From positions 370,388-434,387 of the forward strand of contig JAHRFD010000001.1 of the NCBI GenBank assembly GCA_020882975.1: a stretch of DNA of 64,000 nt, read 5' to 3'. The DNA comes from Microcoleus sp. EPA2 (GTDB lineage: Bacteria; Cyanobacteriota; Cyanobacteriia; Cyanobacteriales; Microcoleaceae). The notes beneath the pieces were generated by a model. That model searched no databases. It saw only the letters and a list, made by a program, of their open reading frames with translations, and was not told the origin of the DNA. Position numbers and translations under genes: made by a program. Shown here in pieces: positions 52,153 to 60,457 of this stretch. Positions within the stretch are counted from its first letter, which is position 1, and every line of letters starts with the position of its first letter.

Positions 52153-52327
52153 AGGTCTAACAATTTAGTCATTGGTCATTAGTCATTTGTCATTGGTTAT
52201 TAGTTCTTGGTCCTTAGTCCTTGGTCATTGGTCATTAGTTGTTAGTTATGCGCATCGAAATATTTCCCAACTCCGACATTTTTACCTACTAACTAATGAC
52301 TGCTGACTGCTGACTAATGACTAATAA
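52153..52327. repeat. Heptamer STRR in the petC-petA spacer
   Basis: GGTCATTAGTCATTTGTCAT and TTGGTCATTGGTCATTAGTT face ACTAACTAATGACTGCTGAC and TAATGACTAATAACTATGAC, so the 175-bp spacer can form a long imperfect hairpin inside the operon. Confidence 0.85.
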
Positions 52328-52870
52328 CTATGACCACCAAGGGGCTTCCCCGGTGCGGAAGTCAGTTTCTGTCCAAGGAGTAAAAGCCAGCTTGTCATCT
52401 GCGACAGTGGCGTGGGCCAGGGCCAGAGACAAAGGTGCTGGACCGCGTACCACTTTGCCCTCACTGTTGTATTGAGAACCGTGGCAAGGACAGATAAACT
52501 TGTTTTCGCTAGCATTCCAAGGTACGACGCAGCCCAAGTGAGTGCAGACTGCATTGATGCCGTATTCGGCAAAAGATGAGTCTTTTTCCACCACAATATA
52601 AGTGGGGTCGCCTTTGAGACCTTGAGCTAGGCTACGATCGCCCGCGGGATGGGAAACCAAATATTCACTGACTACGATGTCGTTACCCAGGGCATCTTTA
52701 GCTGTTACCCCGCCACCGGCGGCCCCACTCGAAGGAGGAATAAAATAGTTGACAACAGGATAGAGTGCGCCCAGTGCCACACCTGTGACAGTACCGAACG
52801 TCAGCAAATTCATAAATTGGCGACGCCCCATATCGGGGACATCGGGATTTCCAGCAGAAGTTTGAGCCAT
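52328..52870 (-). CDS. petC: Cytochrome b6f Rieske iron-sulfur protein
   Basis: From ATG 52870 the protein has 180 aa, the normal length. A twin-Arg type N-terminus ([17 protein letters not shown]) leads into one membrane helix. The [2Fe-2S] ligands are CTHLGC (Cys109, His111, Cys114) and CPCHGS (Cys127, His130, with disulfide Cys129). It oxidises plastoquinol and passes electrons to cytochrome f. A longer frame to 52972 is upstream leader. Confidence 0.97.
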   Translation of the reverse strand: MAQTSAGNPDVPDMGRRQFMNLLTFGTVTGVALGALYPVVNYFIPPSSGAAGGGVTAKDALGNDIVVSEYLVSHPAGDRSLAQGLKGDPTYIVVEKDSSFAEYGINAVCTHLGCVVPWNASENKFICPCHGSQYNSEGKVVRGPAPLSLALAHATVADDKLAFTPWTETDFRTGEAPWWS

Positions 52871-53083
52871 GACCTGCCTTTGCGTTTTTAAGTTACGTTT
52901 GTTTGCGAGCTGTAGCTGTGAATCTGTTACGTGCAGACAACGGCAATCATTGCGGTCTGCTTTCACTTTCATCTCGGCTGTGAAAATTCCTTTTAAGAAT
53001 GCAGCTTCCAGCCTTTATTAGAGTATTATTACATTTTTTGAACTTTGTCTTTTATTGTTTAAGAAATTCACTCAGGAGAAACC

Positions 53084-53401
53084 ATGACGGGCAAGGATTT
53101 ACACCAGCTAATAATACAAAAGTGGGGAAAGTCTTACGATATCAGATTGCGGCGGACGCGGGGCAAGATTTTTGTTCAAGTTATGTGGAGGTATCTGGAA
53201 CAGGTTTCTTTCCCGATGACGGAGGCTGATTATTTTGAGCATTTAGACGCAGTGGCCAATTACCTCAACGGCTGGGGCAGCAGCGCCCAGGTGAGAGAGT
53301 ATATTGAAACTACTCGCGATCGCCCCCGTTTGGGCAAAGCTGTCAGCGTCCCTCTAGATTTGGGGGAAAGAGCCTCGGAGTGGCTGCTGGACGAGTTTTG
53401 A
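53084..53401 (+). CDS. DUF3067 protein
   Basis: The 105-aa protein has the DUF3067 pattern (LIIQKWGKSYDIRLRRTRGK, IFVQVMWRYLEQVSFP, LGKAVSVPLDLGERASEWLL), found in cyanobacteria and plants and of unknown function. It is divergent from petC with a 213-bp shared upstream region. CAGGAGAAACC before the ATG is a strong ribosome-binding site. Frequent linkage to petC in cyanobacteria (from memory) suggests a photosynthesis-related role. Confidence 0.82.
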   Translation: MTGKDLHQLIIQKWGKSYDIRLRRTRGKIFVQVMWRYLEQVSFPMTEADYFEHLDAVANYLNGWGSSAQVREYIETTRDRPRLGKAVSVPLDLGERASEWLLDEF

Positions 53402-53622
53402 ATTAGTTATTAGTCAGTAGTCATTAGTAAGTACCGATGGAGACAGCCGACACCAGTTACAAAATTGTACGGGCGATCGGATACCTTTGGTTCCAACGGG
53501 GCGATCGCTCCCGATCTAGCAGTCCCGACAGCACCCATTACCAAAATCTCAGACATAAAATCAGCATCAATTTCACATACAATGAGTTTCAGATATCCCG
53601 TGAAATTTAGGAGAATGTTGTA
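53402..53622. other. DUF3067-ccmK intergenic region
   Basis: A short heptamer stretch (TTAGTTATTAGTCAGTAGTC, 53404-53430) opens the gap. AAATTTAGGAGAATGTTGTA precedes ccmK with a good ribosome-binding site (AGGAG). Nothing else was recognised. Confidence 0.6.
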
Positions 53623-53931
53623 ATGGGTGTTGCAGTTGGAATGGTTGAAGTCTTAGGACTTCCTTCTGCCGTAGAAGTTGCGGACTCAATGGTGAAAGCA
53701 GCCCGCGTTACTTTAGTTCGCTATGAGAAAATCACCCGTGCTTACTGGACAGTTATAGTTCGAGGAGATATATCGGAAGTACAAGCAGCCGTTGCTGCGG
53801 GGATTGAATCAGTTAAAAAGGTCGATGGTGGAAAGTTGCTATCGTATCATATTATTGCTCGTCCCCATGAAAATCTGGATTACATTTTGCCGATCGGTTA
53901 CACCCCAGAAGTTGAACAGTTCCGAATGTAG
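53623..53931 (+). CDS. ccmK: CcmK-type carboxysome shell protein
   Basis: The 102-aa single BMC-domain protein ([74 protein letters not shown]) forms hexagonal facets of the beta-carboxysome shell. Where CcmK1/2 have KIGSGR at the pore, this protein has KITRAYW, so the central pore should differ in size and charge. It stands alone, away from a ccmKLMN cluster, like satellite paralogs (CcmK3-K6). The CcmK5 assignment is only a guess. Confidence 0.92.
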   Translation: MGVAVGMVEVLGLPSAVEVADSMVKAARVTLVRYEKITRAYWTVIVRGDISEVQAAVAAGIESVKKVDGGKLLSYHIIARPHENLDYILPIGYTPEVEQFRM

Positions 53932-54079
53932 TTAAGGTTTTGGCAAAACTTTGGTGTGGAATTTTAACATTTACTACTATAGAGACGCGGGCGATCGCGT
54001 CTCTATAATTTTTATCAACCTTAAAATTGAGCGATCGCCCCATACCCAGCCAAAAATTACCATCCCCCGGAAAATATTG

Positions 54080-54170
54080 ATATAGCAATCCTAAATCATT
54101 TTTGAATTTCTTACTCCCTCCCCTTCATAAGGTCCGGGTTGGGGTGGGGTAAAAAACTTTACGACTCCTG
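54080..54170. repeat. MITE-like repeat, copy 1 (TATAGCAA...ACGACT)
   Basis: ATATAGCAATCCTAAATCAT then TTTGAATTTCTTACTCCCTC and GGTCCGGGTTGGGGTGGGGT is about 90% identical to the copy at 57194-57293. Its right terminus is degraded. Confidence 0.8.
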
Positions 54171-54228
54171 CAAGGACTACTATACGACTAATTAAAAATT
54201 AGCAATTAACCCTTAGCAATTTGCATGA

Positions 54229-55176
54229 CTACCAGTCTGCAAACTTATCCGTGGCCTCCATTAAACAGGTGCGAATTCCCGGTTCGCTCATCGAATGTCC
54301 AGAATCAGGAACTATAATAAACTCAGCTTCAGGCCAAGCACGATGCAGTTCCCACGCCGATATCATCGGACAAACCACATCATATCTTCCCTGAACGATA
54401 ACCGCCGGAATCTTGCGGATGCGATCGATATTTAAAAGCAATTTATCTTCCGGTTCTATAAAACCGTTATTGATAAAATAATGGCACTCAATTCTGGCAA
54501 ACGCCTCTGCGAAAGCATCAATTCCAAAGCTTTGCTTTAAATTTAAATCTGGAAATAACTTACTCGTACTCCCTTCCCAAATTGACCAAGCACGAGCCGC
54601 TTCTAATCTAATTTCAGCATCGGGACTCGTCAAGCGTTGATAATAAGCTGTTAGCAAATCGTCCCTTTCATTTATGGGGATAGGTTTAACATATTCCTCC
54701 CAAGCATCCGGGAAAATATAACTTGCTCCTTCTTGATAAAACCAGCGAATTTCTTTTTTTCTCAACATAAAAATACCGCGCAAGATTAAACCCTGACAAC
54801 GGTCTGGATGGGTTTGACTGTAAGCTAAAGATAGAGTGCTTCCCCAACTCCCACCAAAAACAACCCATTGCTGAATATTTAAATATTCTCGAAGTTTCTC
54901 AATATCGTTGACTAAATCCCAAGTTGTATTTTCTTCCAATTCTGCATGAGGTTTACTTTGACCGCAACCGCGTTGGTCAAACATCACTAAACGCCATTTT
55001 GCCGGGTCAAAATATTGTCGGTAAAAAGACGGACATCCACCTCCTGGCCCCCCGTGTAGCAATACAATAGGTTTTCCCTCTGGGTTGCCTGACTCTTCAA
55101 AATGAATGGTATGGAGGTCAGAAACTTTGAGTTCTCCTTCGTGATAAGGTAGTCTTGGCGGGTAAAGTTCTCGCAT
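54229..55176 (-). CDS. pip: Proline iminopeptidase
   Basis: The 315-aa S33 alpha/beta hydrolase removes N-terminal proline. It has the oxyanion HGGPGGGC, the DQRGCGQS box, nucleophile elbow GGSWGS (Ser110), acid GRYDVVCP and base DSGHSMSEPG. The conserved Trp/Glu-rich cap (WSIWEG) is present. It is monocistronic on the minus strand. Confidence 0.94.
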   Translation of the reverse strand: MRELYPPRLPYHEGELKVSDLHTIHFEESGNPEGKPIVLLHGGPGGGCPSFYRQYFDPAKWRLVMFDQRGCGQSKPHAELEENTTWDLVNDIEKLREYLNIQQWVVFGGSWGSTLSLAYSQTHPDRCQGLILRGIFMLRKKEIRWFYQEGASYIFPDAWEEYVKPIPINERDDLLTAYYQRLTSPDAEIRLEAARAWSIWEGSTSKLFPDLNLKQSFGIDAFAEAFARIECHYFINNGFIEPEDKLLLNIDRIRKIPAVIVQGRYDVVCPMISAWELHRAWPEAEFIIVPDSGHSMSEPGIRTCLMEATDKFADW

Positions 55177-55220
55177 TTTTTCCAGGATTTATAACGCGAC
55201 CGTGTTTATTTTACAAGAAA

Positions 55221-56051
55221 TCAGCGTCCTAAAAGCTTCACCAAACCTATCCCTCCAAAGTAAAGAGCTAACACTGCACCTCCTAAAAGACTTTGAGTCA
55301 AAGGGTCAGTTGAAGGCGTTAACACAGCTCCCAAAACTGCCGCTCCCAAGATTACATACCGCCAACCGGAGAGCATTTGGTTGGAAGAAACTATCCCTAA
55401 AATACCTAGCAAAACTTGGACGATCGGAATTTGAAACGCTAAGCCGGTGCTGAACATTAATAATAAAACAAATTCAAAGTATTTGTCGATCGACCATAAT
55501 TGCTCTACCACATCAGCGCCGTAGGTGACAAAGAAATTGAGCGCCGCCGGAATCAAAGCGATGTAAGAAAATACTAACCCGCCCAAAAATAAGAAACTAG
55601 AACCGAAGAAAACAGGGCCGAGTAACCCCCGTTCTTTGCGAGTTAAGCCTGGGAGTACAAATAATGCTATTTGGTAAAAAATAAACGGGCTGGCGATTAA
55701 CAAACCGCTGTAACCAGCCACTTTAATCGAGACAAAGAAATACTCTCCGGGAGCTAGTTGCAAAAATTTGACTGCTCCTGCTGGTACTTCTAGCAGTTTA
55801 ACGATGGGTCTCACATATAAAAAGCAGCCTACTATACAGATTACTACTGCAATTAGTGAATAGAAAATTCGCCATCTTAATTCTTCTAAATGCTCGAACA
55901 AAGACATCTCAACTTCGTCGGGGAGTTCGTCGAGAAATTCGTTTTCCAAGTTGCGAGTACGGATTGCACCGTCGCCGATTGGTGCAATGCTGGGTTCGAT
56001 GTTGTTGTCGGAACCTACTTCGGATGTCTCCAAGTCTGAGGGGGCTGTCAT
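55221..56051 (-). CDS. tatC: Twin-arginine translocase subunit TatC
   Basis: The 276-aa protein from ATG 56051 has the six-helix TatC core with the conserved [16 protein letters not shown]-terminal motif, [20 protein letters not shown] and the FVTYGAD and [17 protein letters not shown] segments. An acidic N-terminal extension (about 45 aa) precedes the first helix, as in many cyanobacteria. TatC binds twin-arginine signals, for example that of PetC. The upstream frame to 56150 is heptamer-derived and is rejected. Confidence 0.95.
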   Translation of the reverse strand: MTAPSDLETSEVGSDNNIEPSIAPIGDGAIRTRNLENEFLDELPDEVEMSLFEHLEELRWRIFYSLIAVVICIVGCFLYVRPIVKLLEVPAGAVKFLQLAPGEYFFVSIKVAGYSGLLIASPFIFYQIALFVLPGLTRKERGLLGPVFFGSSFLFLGGLVFSYIALIPAALNFFVTYGADVVEQLWSIDKYFEFVLLLMFSTGLAFQIPIVQVLLGILGIVSSNQMLSGWRYVILGAAVLGAVLTPSTDPLTQSLLGGAVLALYFGGIGLVKLLGR

Positions 56052-56115
56052 AGGGAATGGCGAATTGGTAATGGGGAATCGGGAATCGGGAATCGGGAAT
56101 CGAGAATCGACCCTA
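56052..56115. repeat. Heptamer repeat GGGAATC
   Basis: GGGAATGGCGAATTGGTAAT followed by GGGAATCGGGAATCGGGAAT is tandem heptamer sequence immediately upstream of tatC. Confidence 0.85.
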
Positions 56116-56197
56116 AAAGTATTGGTCTTGATTATTATAACCAACAACAAACAACTAACAACTAATGACTACTGACTAAGGACTACTGACTTCTTCT

Positions 56198-57142
56198 TTA
56201 TTCAATGACGATCGCAATTTTGCCAACGGCGCGCCCCGTTTCGCTGTAAGCGTGGGCTGCTGCTACTTCTTCGAGGCTGTAAGTGCGATCGACAATCGGC
56301 TCAACTTGACCAGACTCGATTAATTCCCGCAAACTCCCTAAATCGCTGGGATTAGCGTTAGCTACAATTAATTTAGCTTTTTTGCCAGACATAAACAAGC
56401 TTAAAAACATCGGCCCTAGGTTCTCGAAACTCGGCAAAGTCGAAATATAAATTCCCTCCGTTTGCAATACACTTTCGCAGTCCTCAAAGTTTTTCTTGCC
56501 GACAGCATCCAAGATTATATCATACTTTTGTATTTGTTGAGTAAAGTCAACTTCACCATAATCCAGAACAATCTCTGCTCCCAAACTCTGCACAAAATTT
56601 AGATTCTTGGCACTGCAAACTCCTGTAACTTCTGCCTTCATCGCCTTCGCAATTTGGACGGCAAACATCCCAACTCCGCCGGAAGCACCATTAATCAATA
56701 CCTTTTTTCCAGCTTGAATTTCACCCAAATCCCGGAGTGCTTGCAAAGCAGTTAAACCTGCAATTGGTACTACTGCTGCTTCCGCATGAGTAACGTTTCG
56801 AGGTTTAATTGCCGCAGTAGATTCTGGTACAGCGCAGTATTGGGCACAAGCGCCACCACTCAGGGGATTTAAGAAAGTATAAATCTCGTCTCCCGGTTGA
56901 AATCTGGTGACATCTTGACCAACTTCCACTACAACTCCCGATATGTCTGAACCGACTATGCGAGGAAAGTTAAATCCTGACAATAGTTGCAGGTGTCCTT
57001 GCCGGATTTTCCAGTCTACGGGGTTGACGCTGCTAGCGCGAACTTGCACTAGCAGTTGATCTGGTTTGATTGTTGGCTGTTCCACTTCTCGGTATTGCAA
57101 TACCTCAATGTCGCCGTAGCGATCGAACACAAGTGCTTGCAT
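56198..57142 (-). CDS. NAD(P)-dependent quinone oxidoreductase (MDR family)
   Basis: The 314-aa medium-chain dehydrogenase/reductase has an N-terminal GroES-like domain (SSVNPVDWKIRQGHL, GSDISGVVVEVGQDV) and a Rossmann domain with NGASGGVGMFAVQIAK. No zinc-binding cysteines are present, so it is of the zeta-crystallin/quinone-reductase type. A role in detoxifying quinones or reactive carbonyls is likely; the substrate is unknown. Confidence 0.9.
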   Translation of the reverse strand: MQALVFDRYGDIEVLQYREVEQPTIKPDQLLVQVRASSVNPVDWKIRQGHLQLLSGFNFPRIVGSDISGVVVEVGQDVTRFQPGDEIYTFLNPLSGGACAQYCAVPESTAAIKPRNVTHAEAAVVPIAGLTALQALRDLGEIQAGKKVLINGASGGVGMFAVQIAKAMKAEVTGVCSAKNLNFVQSLGAEIVLDYGEVDFTQQIQKYDIILDAVGKKNFEDCESVLQTEGIYISTLPSFENLGPMFLSLFMSGKKAKLIVANANPSDLGSLRELIESGQVEPIVDRTYSLEEVAAAHAYSETGRAVGKIAIVIE

Positions 57143-57193
57143 GGCGAATTTTTAGGTTTATTTCAAATATAACGCTCTATCCTGTAGAATTAT

Positions 57194-57293
57194 TATATAG
57201 CAACGCTAAATCATTTGTGAATTTCTTACTCCCTCCCCTTGGTAAGGTCCGGGTTGGGGTGGGGTAAAAATATTTACGACTCATTGCTATATA
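57194..57293. repeat. MITE-like repeat, copy 2, with terminal inverted repeats
   Basis: TATATAGCAA (57194-57203) and TTGCTATATA (57284-57293) are perfect 10-bp terminal inverted repeats enclosing about 80 bp shared with 54080-54170. No coding capacity. It has the look of a non-autonomous DNA transposon. Confidence 0.85.
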
Positions 57294-57332
57294 TACGTCT
57301 TCTCTTTCGTTTGTGAAGAAGATTTCTTTTTT

Positions 57333-57370
57333 TTTACCGCAGAGGGCGCAGAGAGCGCAGAGGTAGAGAA
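57333..57370. repeat. Dispersed repeat ACCGCAGAGGGCGCAGAGAG
   Basis: TTTACCGCAGAGGGCGCAGA followed by GAGCGCAGAGGTAGAG is related to copies near 33258 and 63450. Confidence 0.7.
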
Positions 57371-57532
57371 AAGATAGAGATTATGTGTTTTGAGATTATT
57401 ACTATAAAGTACCTCTAAAGACTCACTGTTAAACCTTGGATATTTGCCCTAATTTATCACTTTAGCCAGAGGTTGAGCAAATTCTCAATGATTTATCTTT
57501 AAAATAACCAGATAGTCTGAGGTAATTTGATT

Positions 57533-58630
57533 ATGACAACAAATAACGGAGTCCAAACAAAACGAGTTGCCATACTCATTGAAAATGGAGTTGAAGATTC
57601 CGAGTTTTTAGTTCCTTATAATGCTTTAAAACAAGCAAATTTTGATGTGGTTGTCCTCGGTTCTCGCACTAATGAAAAGTATGCAGGAAAACTGGGCAAA
57701 TTATCCATGCAAGCAGACGGAACTACCACTGAAGCAGTAGCGACAGAATTTGATGCAGTGGTAATTCCTGGCGGTATGGCTCCCGATACTATGCGGACAA
57801 ATCCTAATACCGTGGCATTTGTCAAAGAAGCTTTTGAATCAGGAAAACTCGTGGCGGCTGTTTGTCACGGACCACAACTTTTGATTGAAGCTGATTTGCT
57901 AAAAGGCAAAAACGCCACAGGTTTTTTGGCAATTAAAACTGACATGATTAATGCCGGTGCTAACTACATTAATGAAGCTTTAGTCATTGACGGCAATTTA
58001 ATTACTTCCCGGCAACCAGGAGATTTAGCAATATTTACTACTGCAATTTTATCTAGACTTGGTTACGGTGGTAAAGAAGTCGGTTTGCCAGAAGAAAATG
58101 ACACTAATGCAGAATGGTGGAAATTAGCTAATGCCTGGGGTGGTTCTACCCAAGGTGACATTGTTAAAGGCCTTAATACTGCCTTGGCTGGGGAACGCTA
58201 TGCTTGTGAAGCTTTTGCAAATTATGCGGAAAAAACGCAAGATAGCGAATTGCGATCGCTCCTGACAGAAATGATTCAAAATAAACAACACCACATCATC
58301 GCCCTAGAAAGTCGTCTTCACGATTTCGGCGAAAAACCTTCGATTCCCGCCCAAATTGCTGATAAATACGCTAAGTTAAAAGCCTCTGTGCAAGGAACAG
58401 ATGAACTGTTCTTGTTACGCAGCACTCTGGGGGATTTACAAACCGGCGTTGTCGATATCAACCACCTACGCGCTAAGTTCACAGATCCGGTATCAACTGC
58501 CATTTTTACAGAGATACAATCAGATTTGTCTAAATGCGAGCAAGCCGTTGCTAAAGTCTACCGCGCCCACGCTCTTTCCCAGGAAATTAAAGCTCCCAAA
58601 CCTTCTACTAGCCCCGCTGTAAAAATGTAA
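57533..58630 (+). CDS. DJ-1/PfpI domain fused to a ferritin-like domain
   Basis: The 365-aa protein starts at ATG 57533 (GAGG ten bases upstream). Residues 10-180 are a DJ-1/PfpI domain: VAILIENGVEDSE, VVIPGG and the nucleophile elbow AAVCHGPQLL (Cys111). From about residue 200 a helical domain (GLNTALAGERYACEAFANYA, QNKQHHIIALESRLHDFG) resembles DUF2383/rubrerythrin-like four-helix proteins. The usual metal ExxH is only partly kept, so metal binding is uncertain. PfpI relatives act as deglycases, peptidases or oxidative-stress sensors. A role in stress repair is inference. Confidence 0.82.
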   Translation: MTTNNGVQTKRVAILIENGVEDSEFLVPYNALKQANFDVVVLGSRTNEKYAGKLGKLSMQADGTTTEAVATEFDAVVIPGGMAPDTMRTNPNTVAFVKEAFESGKLVAAVCHGPQLLIEADLLKGKNATGFLAIKTDMINAGANYINEALVIDGNLITSRQPGDLAIFTTAILSRLGYGGKEVGLPEENDTNAEWWKLANAWGGSTQGDIVKGLNTALAGERYACEAFANYAEKTQDSELRSLLTEMIQNKQHHIIALESRLHDFGEKPSIPAQIADKYAKLKASVQGTDELFLLRSTLGDLQTGVVDINHLRAKFTDPVSTAIFTEIQSDLSKCEQAVAKVYRAHALSQEIKAPKPSTSPAVKM

Positions 58631-58650
58631 TCAGCAGGCGGTTAAATAAG

Positions 58651-58696
58651 TTTGCAGTTGCACGTTGACTCATTTCTGATTCCCTGCAACTGCAAA
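58651..58696 (+). terminator. Hairpin downstream of the DJ-1/ferritin gene
   Basis: TTTGCAGTTGCA (58651-58662) and TGCAACTGCAAA (58685-58696) form a 12-bp perfect stem about 20 bp after the stop codon, loop 22 nt, with no long T-run. Confidence 0.55.
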
Positions 58697-58796
58697 CTTG
58701 TGCTGTGAAAAATTAAATTTACTGATTTCAGGTAAAATAAAACCTAAGACTGAAAAGCAGGTACTCAAATAACCACACGGTGGAGGGTTTTATTCA

Positions 58797-60293
58797 ATGG
58801 GCTCTATATTCGTTTCGGCTGGACACGGCGGCTTTGAAGGAAATCAGCGCGATCCCGGCGCCATAGCTTTTGGCACCACCGAAGCCCAGGAACTTATGCT
58901 AATTCGGGATTTATTAGTACCTGAATTACGGCGACGAGGCATAGAAACTTTCTCCGTCCCAGATACTCTGAGTTTAGTACAAACTATCGCTTGGATCAAC
59001 GACCGCTGTCGCGCCGGAGATGTGGCTCTAGAAATGCACATCGATGCTTTTTCTAATCCGAAAGTTCGCGGTGCTAGTGTGTTTTATATTGGCAGTAATC
59101 CTAAGCGAAAAGCTGATGCTGATTTAATCTTAAATGGCTATTTGCGACGTCTCCCAGGTATGGTCAGTCGTGGTTCAAGAGCAGATACTGAGGCTGGTGT
59201 TGGTAGTCTGGGATTTTGTCGGCGAGTGGCTATCCCTTCTCTGCTGATGGAGCTCGGTTTTTTGACTAATATCGATGACTTGCGAACTATTCAAACTCGC
59301 CGCCCGGATATTGCTCTGGGATTGGCTGATGGACTCGAAGCTTGGTTAAAAAATACGGGTTTGAAACCCTTACCAACACCCACACCTGCGCCGACACCCA
59401 CACCAAAACCCACACCCACACCCACACCAGCACCCACACCCGCAACCATAACCACACCCACACCTCCACCCACACCCACACCCACACCTCCACCCACACC
59501 CACACCCACACCTCCACCCACACCCACACCCATAAGTTATCCACCAATTAATATCAACATTAACGGTGCACCCCACGAAGAGAAAGGTATTTTGGTGAAT
59601 GGAAATGCTTTTGTTCCGTCAGAAGTTCTGGATATTTTTGATATCGAACCCGCTGCGCTTGACAGGCGGATTACTTACAATGGAATTGTATTTGTGCGAG
59701 CGATCGATTTGCGCGATCGCGATATTGCCGTAGCCTGGGATCAGTCCACAACCTCCGTATCCTTGCGATCGCGCCGTGATATCCTTTCAGGAGTGGGAAA
59801 AATCATGAATCGCGGTCAAACTACTGCCCAACAATTGACAGTATTCCTGACCAAAAACAACAGCAAAGCCCTGGCAGAATTTCCCAATTTACCTCAAATC
59901 TACATCCAAGAAGCAGCAGCAGAAAGCGTCAACCATGACCTAGCATTTTGCCAAATGTGTCTAGAAACAAATTTTCTCAGTTTTGGCGGTTCTGTGAAAC
60001 CGGAACAATTTAACTTTGCTGACATGGGAGTCATCAACGCTACCAGTTCTGGCCTCTCCTTTCCCGATGCCCGGACAGGAGTCAGAGCTCACATTCAGCA
60101 TCTCAAAGCTTACGGTAGCACAGAACCAATCAATCAACCTTTAGTTAAAGAAAACGTGCGTTTTAAGTTTGTCAAGCGGGGTGTCGCCCCCACGGTGAAT
60201 GAATTGGTAGGACGATGGAATGCCGAACCCCAATACGCCCAAAAAATCCTGAATACAATCCGGTTGTTGTATGAAAATGCTGGTTTGTTATAA
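58797..60293 (+). CDS. Modular murein hydrolase: amidase plus glucosaminidase-like
   Basis: The 498-aa protein has an Amidase_3 domain (residues 1-185) with the zinc ligands His10 (VSAGHGG), Glu29 (TTEAQ), His in LEMHIDA and catalytic Glu in MELGFLTN. A Pro-Thr/Ala linker (about residues 198-245, PTPTP repeats), a small copper amine oxidase N-like domain (IFDIEPAALDRRITYNGIVF) and a C-terminal glucosaminidase-like (GH73-type) domain (AAAESVNHDLAFCQMCLETN) follow. It would cut both peptide stem and glycan strand. No signal peptide is visible at MGSIFVSAG, so its export route is unclear. Confidence 0.85.
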   Translation: MGSIFVSAGHGGFEGNQRDPGAIAFGTTEAQELMLIRDLLVPELRRRGIETFSVPDTLSLVQTIAWINDRCRAGDVALEMHIDAFSNPKVRGASVFYIGSNPKRKADADLILNGYLRRLPGMVSRGSRADTEAGVGSLGFCRRVAIPSLLMELGFLTNIDDLRTIQTRRPDIALGLADGLEAWLKNTGLKPLPTPTPAPTPTPKPTPTPTPAPTPATITTPTPPPTPTPTPPPTPTPTPPPTPTPISYPPINININGAPHEEKGILVNGNAFVPSEVLDIFDIEPAALDRRITYNGIVFVRAIDLRDRDIAVAWDQSTTSVSLRSRRDILSGVGKIMNRGQTTAQQLTVFLTKNNSKALAEFPNLPQIYIQEAAAESVNHDLAFCQMCLETNFLSFGGSVKPEQFNFADMGVINATSSGLSFPDARTGVRAHIQHLKAYGSTEPINQPLVKENVRFKFVKRGVAPTVNELVGRWNAEPQYAQKILNTIRLLYENAGLL

Positions 60294-60305
60294 CTGAGAT
60301 CTTGC

Positions 60306-60349
60306 ACTCATATCAAGAACAGACCCTCCCGCCTGTTCTTGATATGAGT
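60306..60349 (+). terminator. Strong terminator of the murein hydrolase gene
   Basis: ACTCATATCAAGAACAG (60306-60322) and TGTTCTTGATATGAGT (60334-60349) form a 16-bp perfect stem with an 11-12-nt loop, followed by GAGTTTTCTTTC. Confidence 0.85.
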
Positions 60350-60360
60350 GAGTTTTCTTT

Positions 60361-60408
60361 CTCGTTACCAGGCTCTTCCTGGTAACGCAGATCCAGAGGC
60401 TTCGCCTC
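60361..60408. repeat. Dispersed palindrome CTCGTTACCAGGCTCTTCCTGGTAACG
   Basis: CTCGTTACCAGGCTCTTCCT followed by GGTAACGCAGATCCAGAGGC and TTCGCCTC is a further copy of the family seen at 3117 and 50028. Confidence 0.85.
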
Positions 60409-60457
60409 AACTTAAAAAAAAAATTCAGATGTTAATTTTAAATTCCTCAATATAATT

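Noticed and set aside
59287-59576. Glycine/valine- and cysteine-rich frames opposite the murein hydrolase linker
   Set aside because: They are antisense readings of the Pro-Thr repeat DNA.
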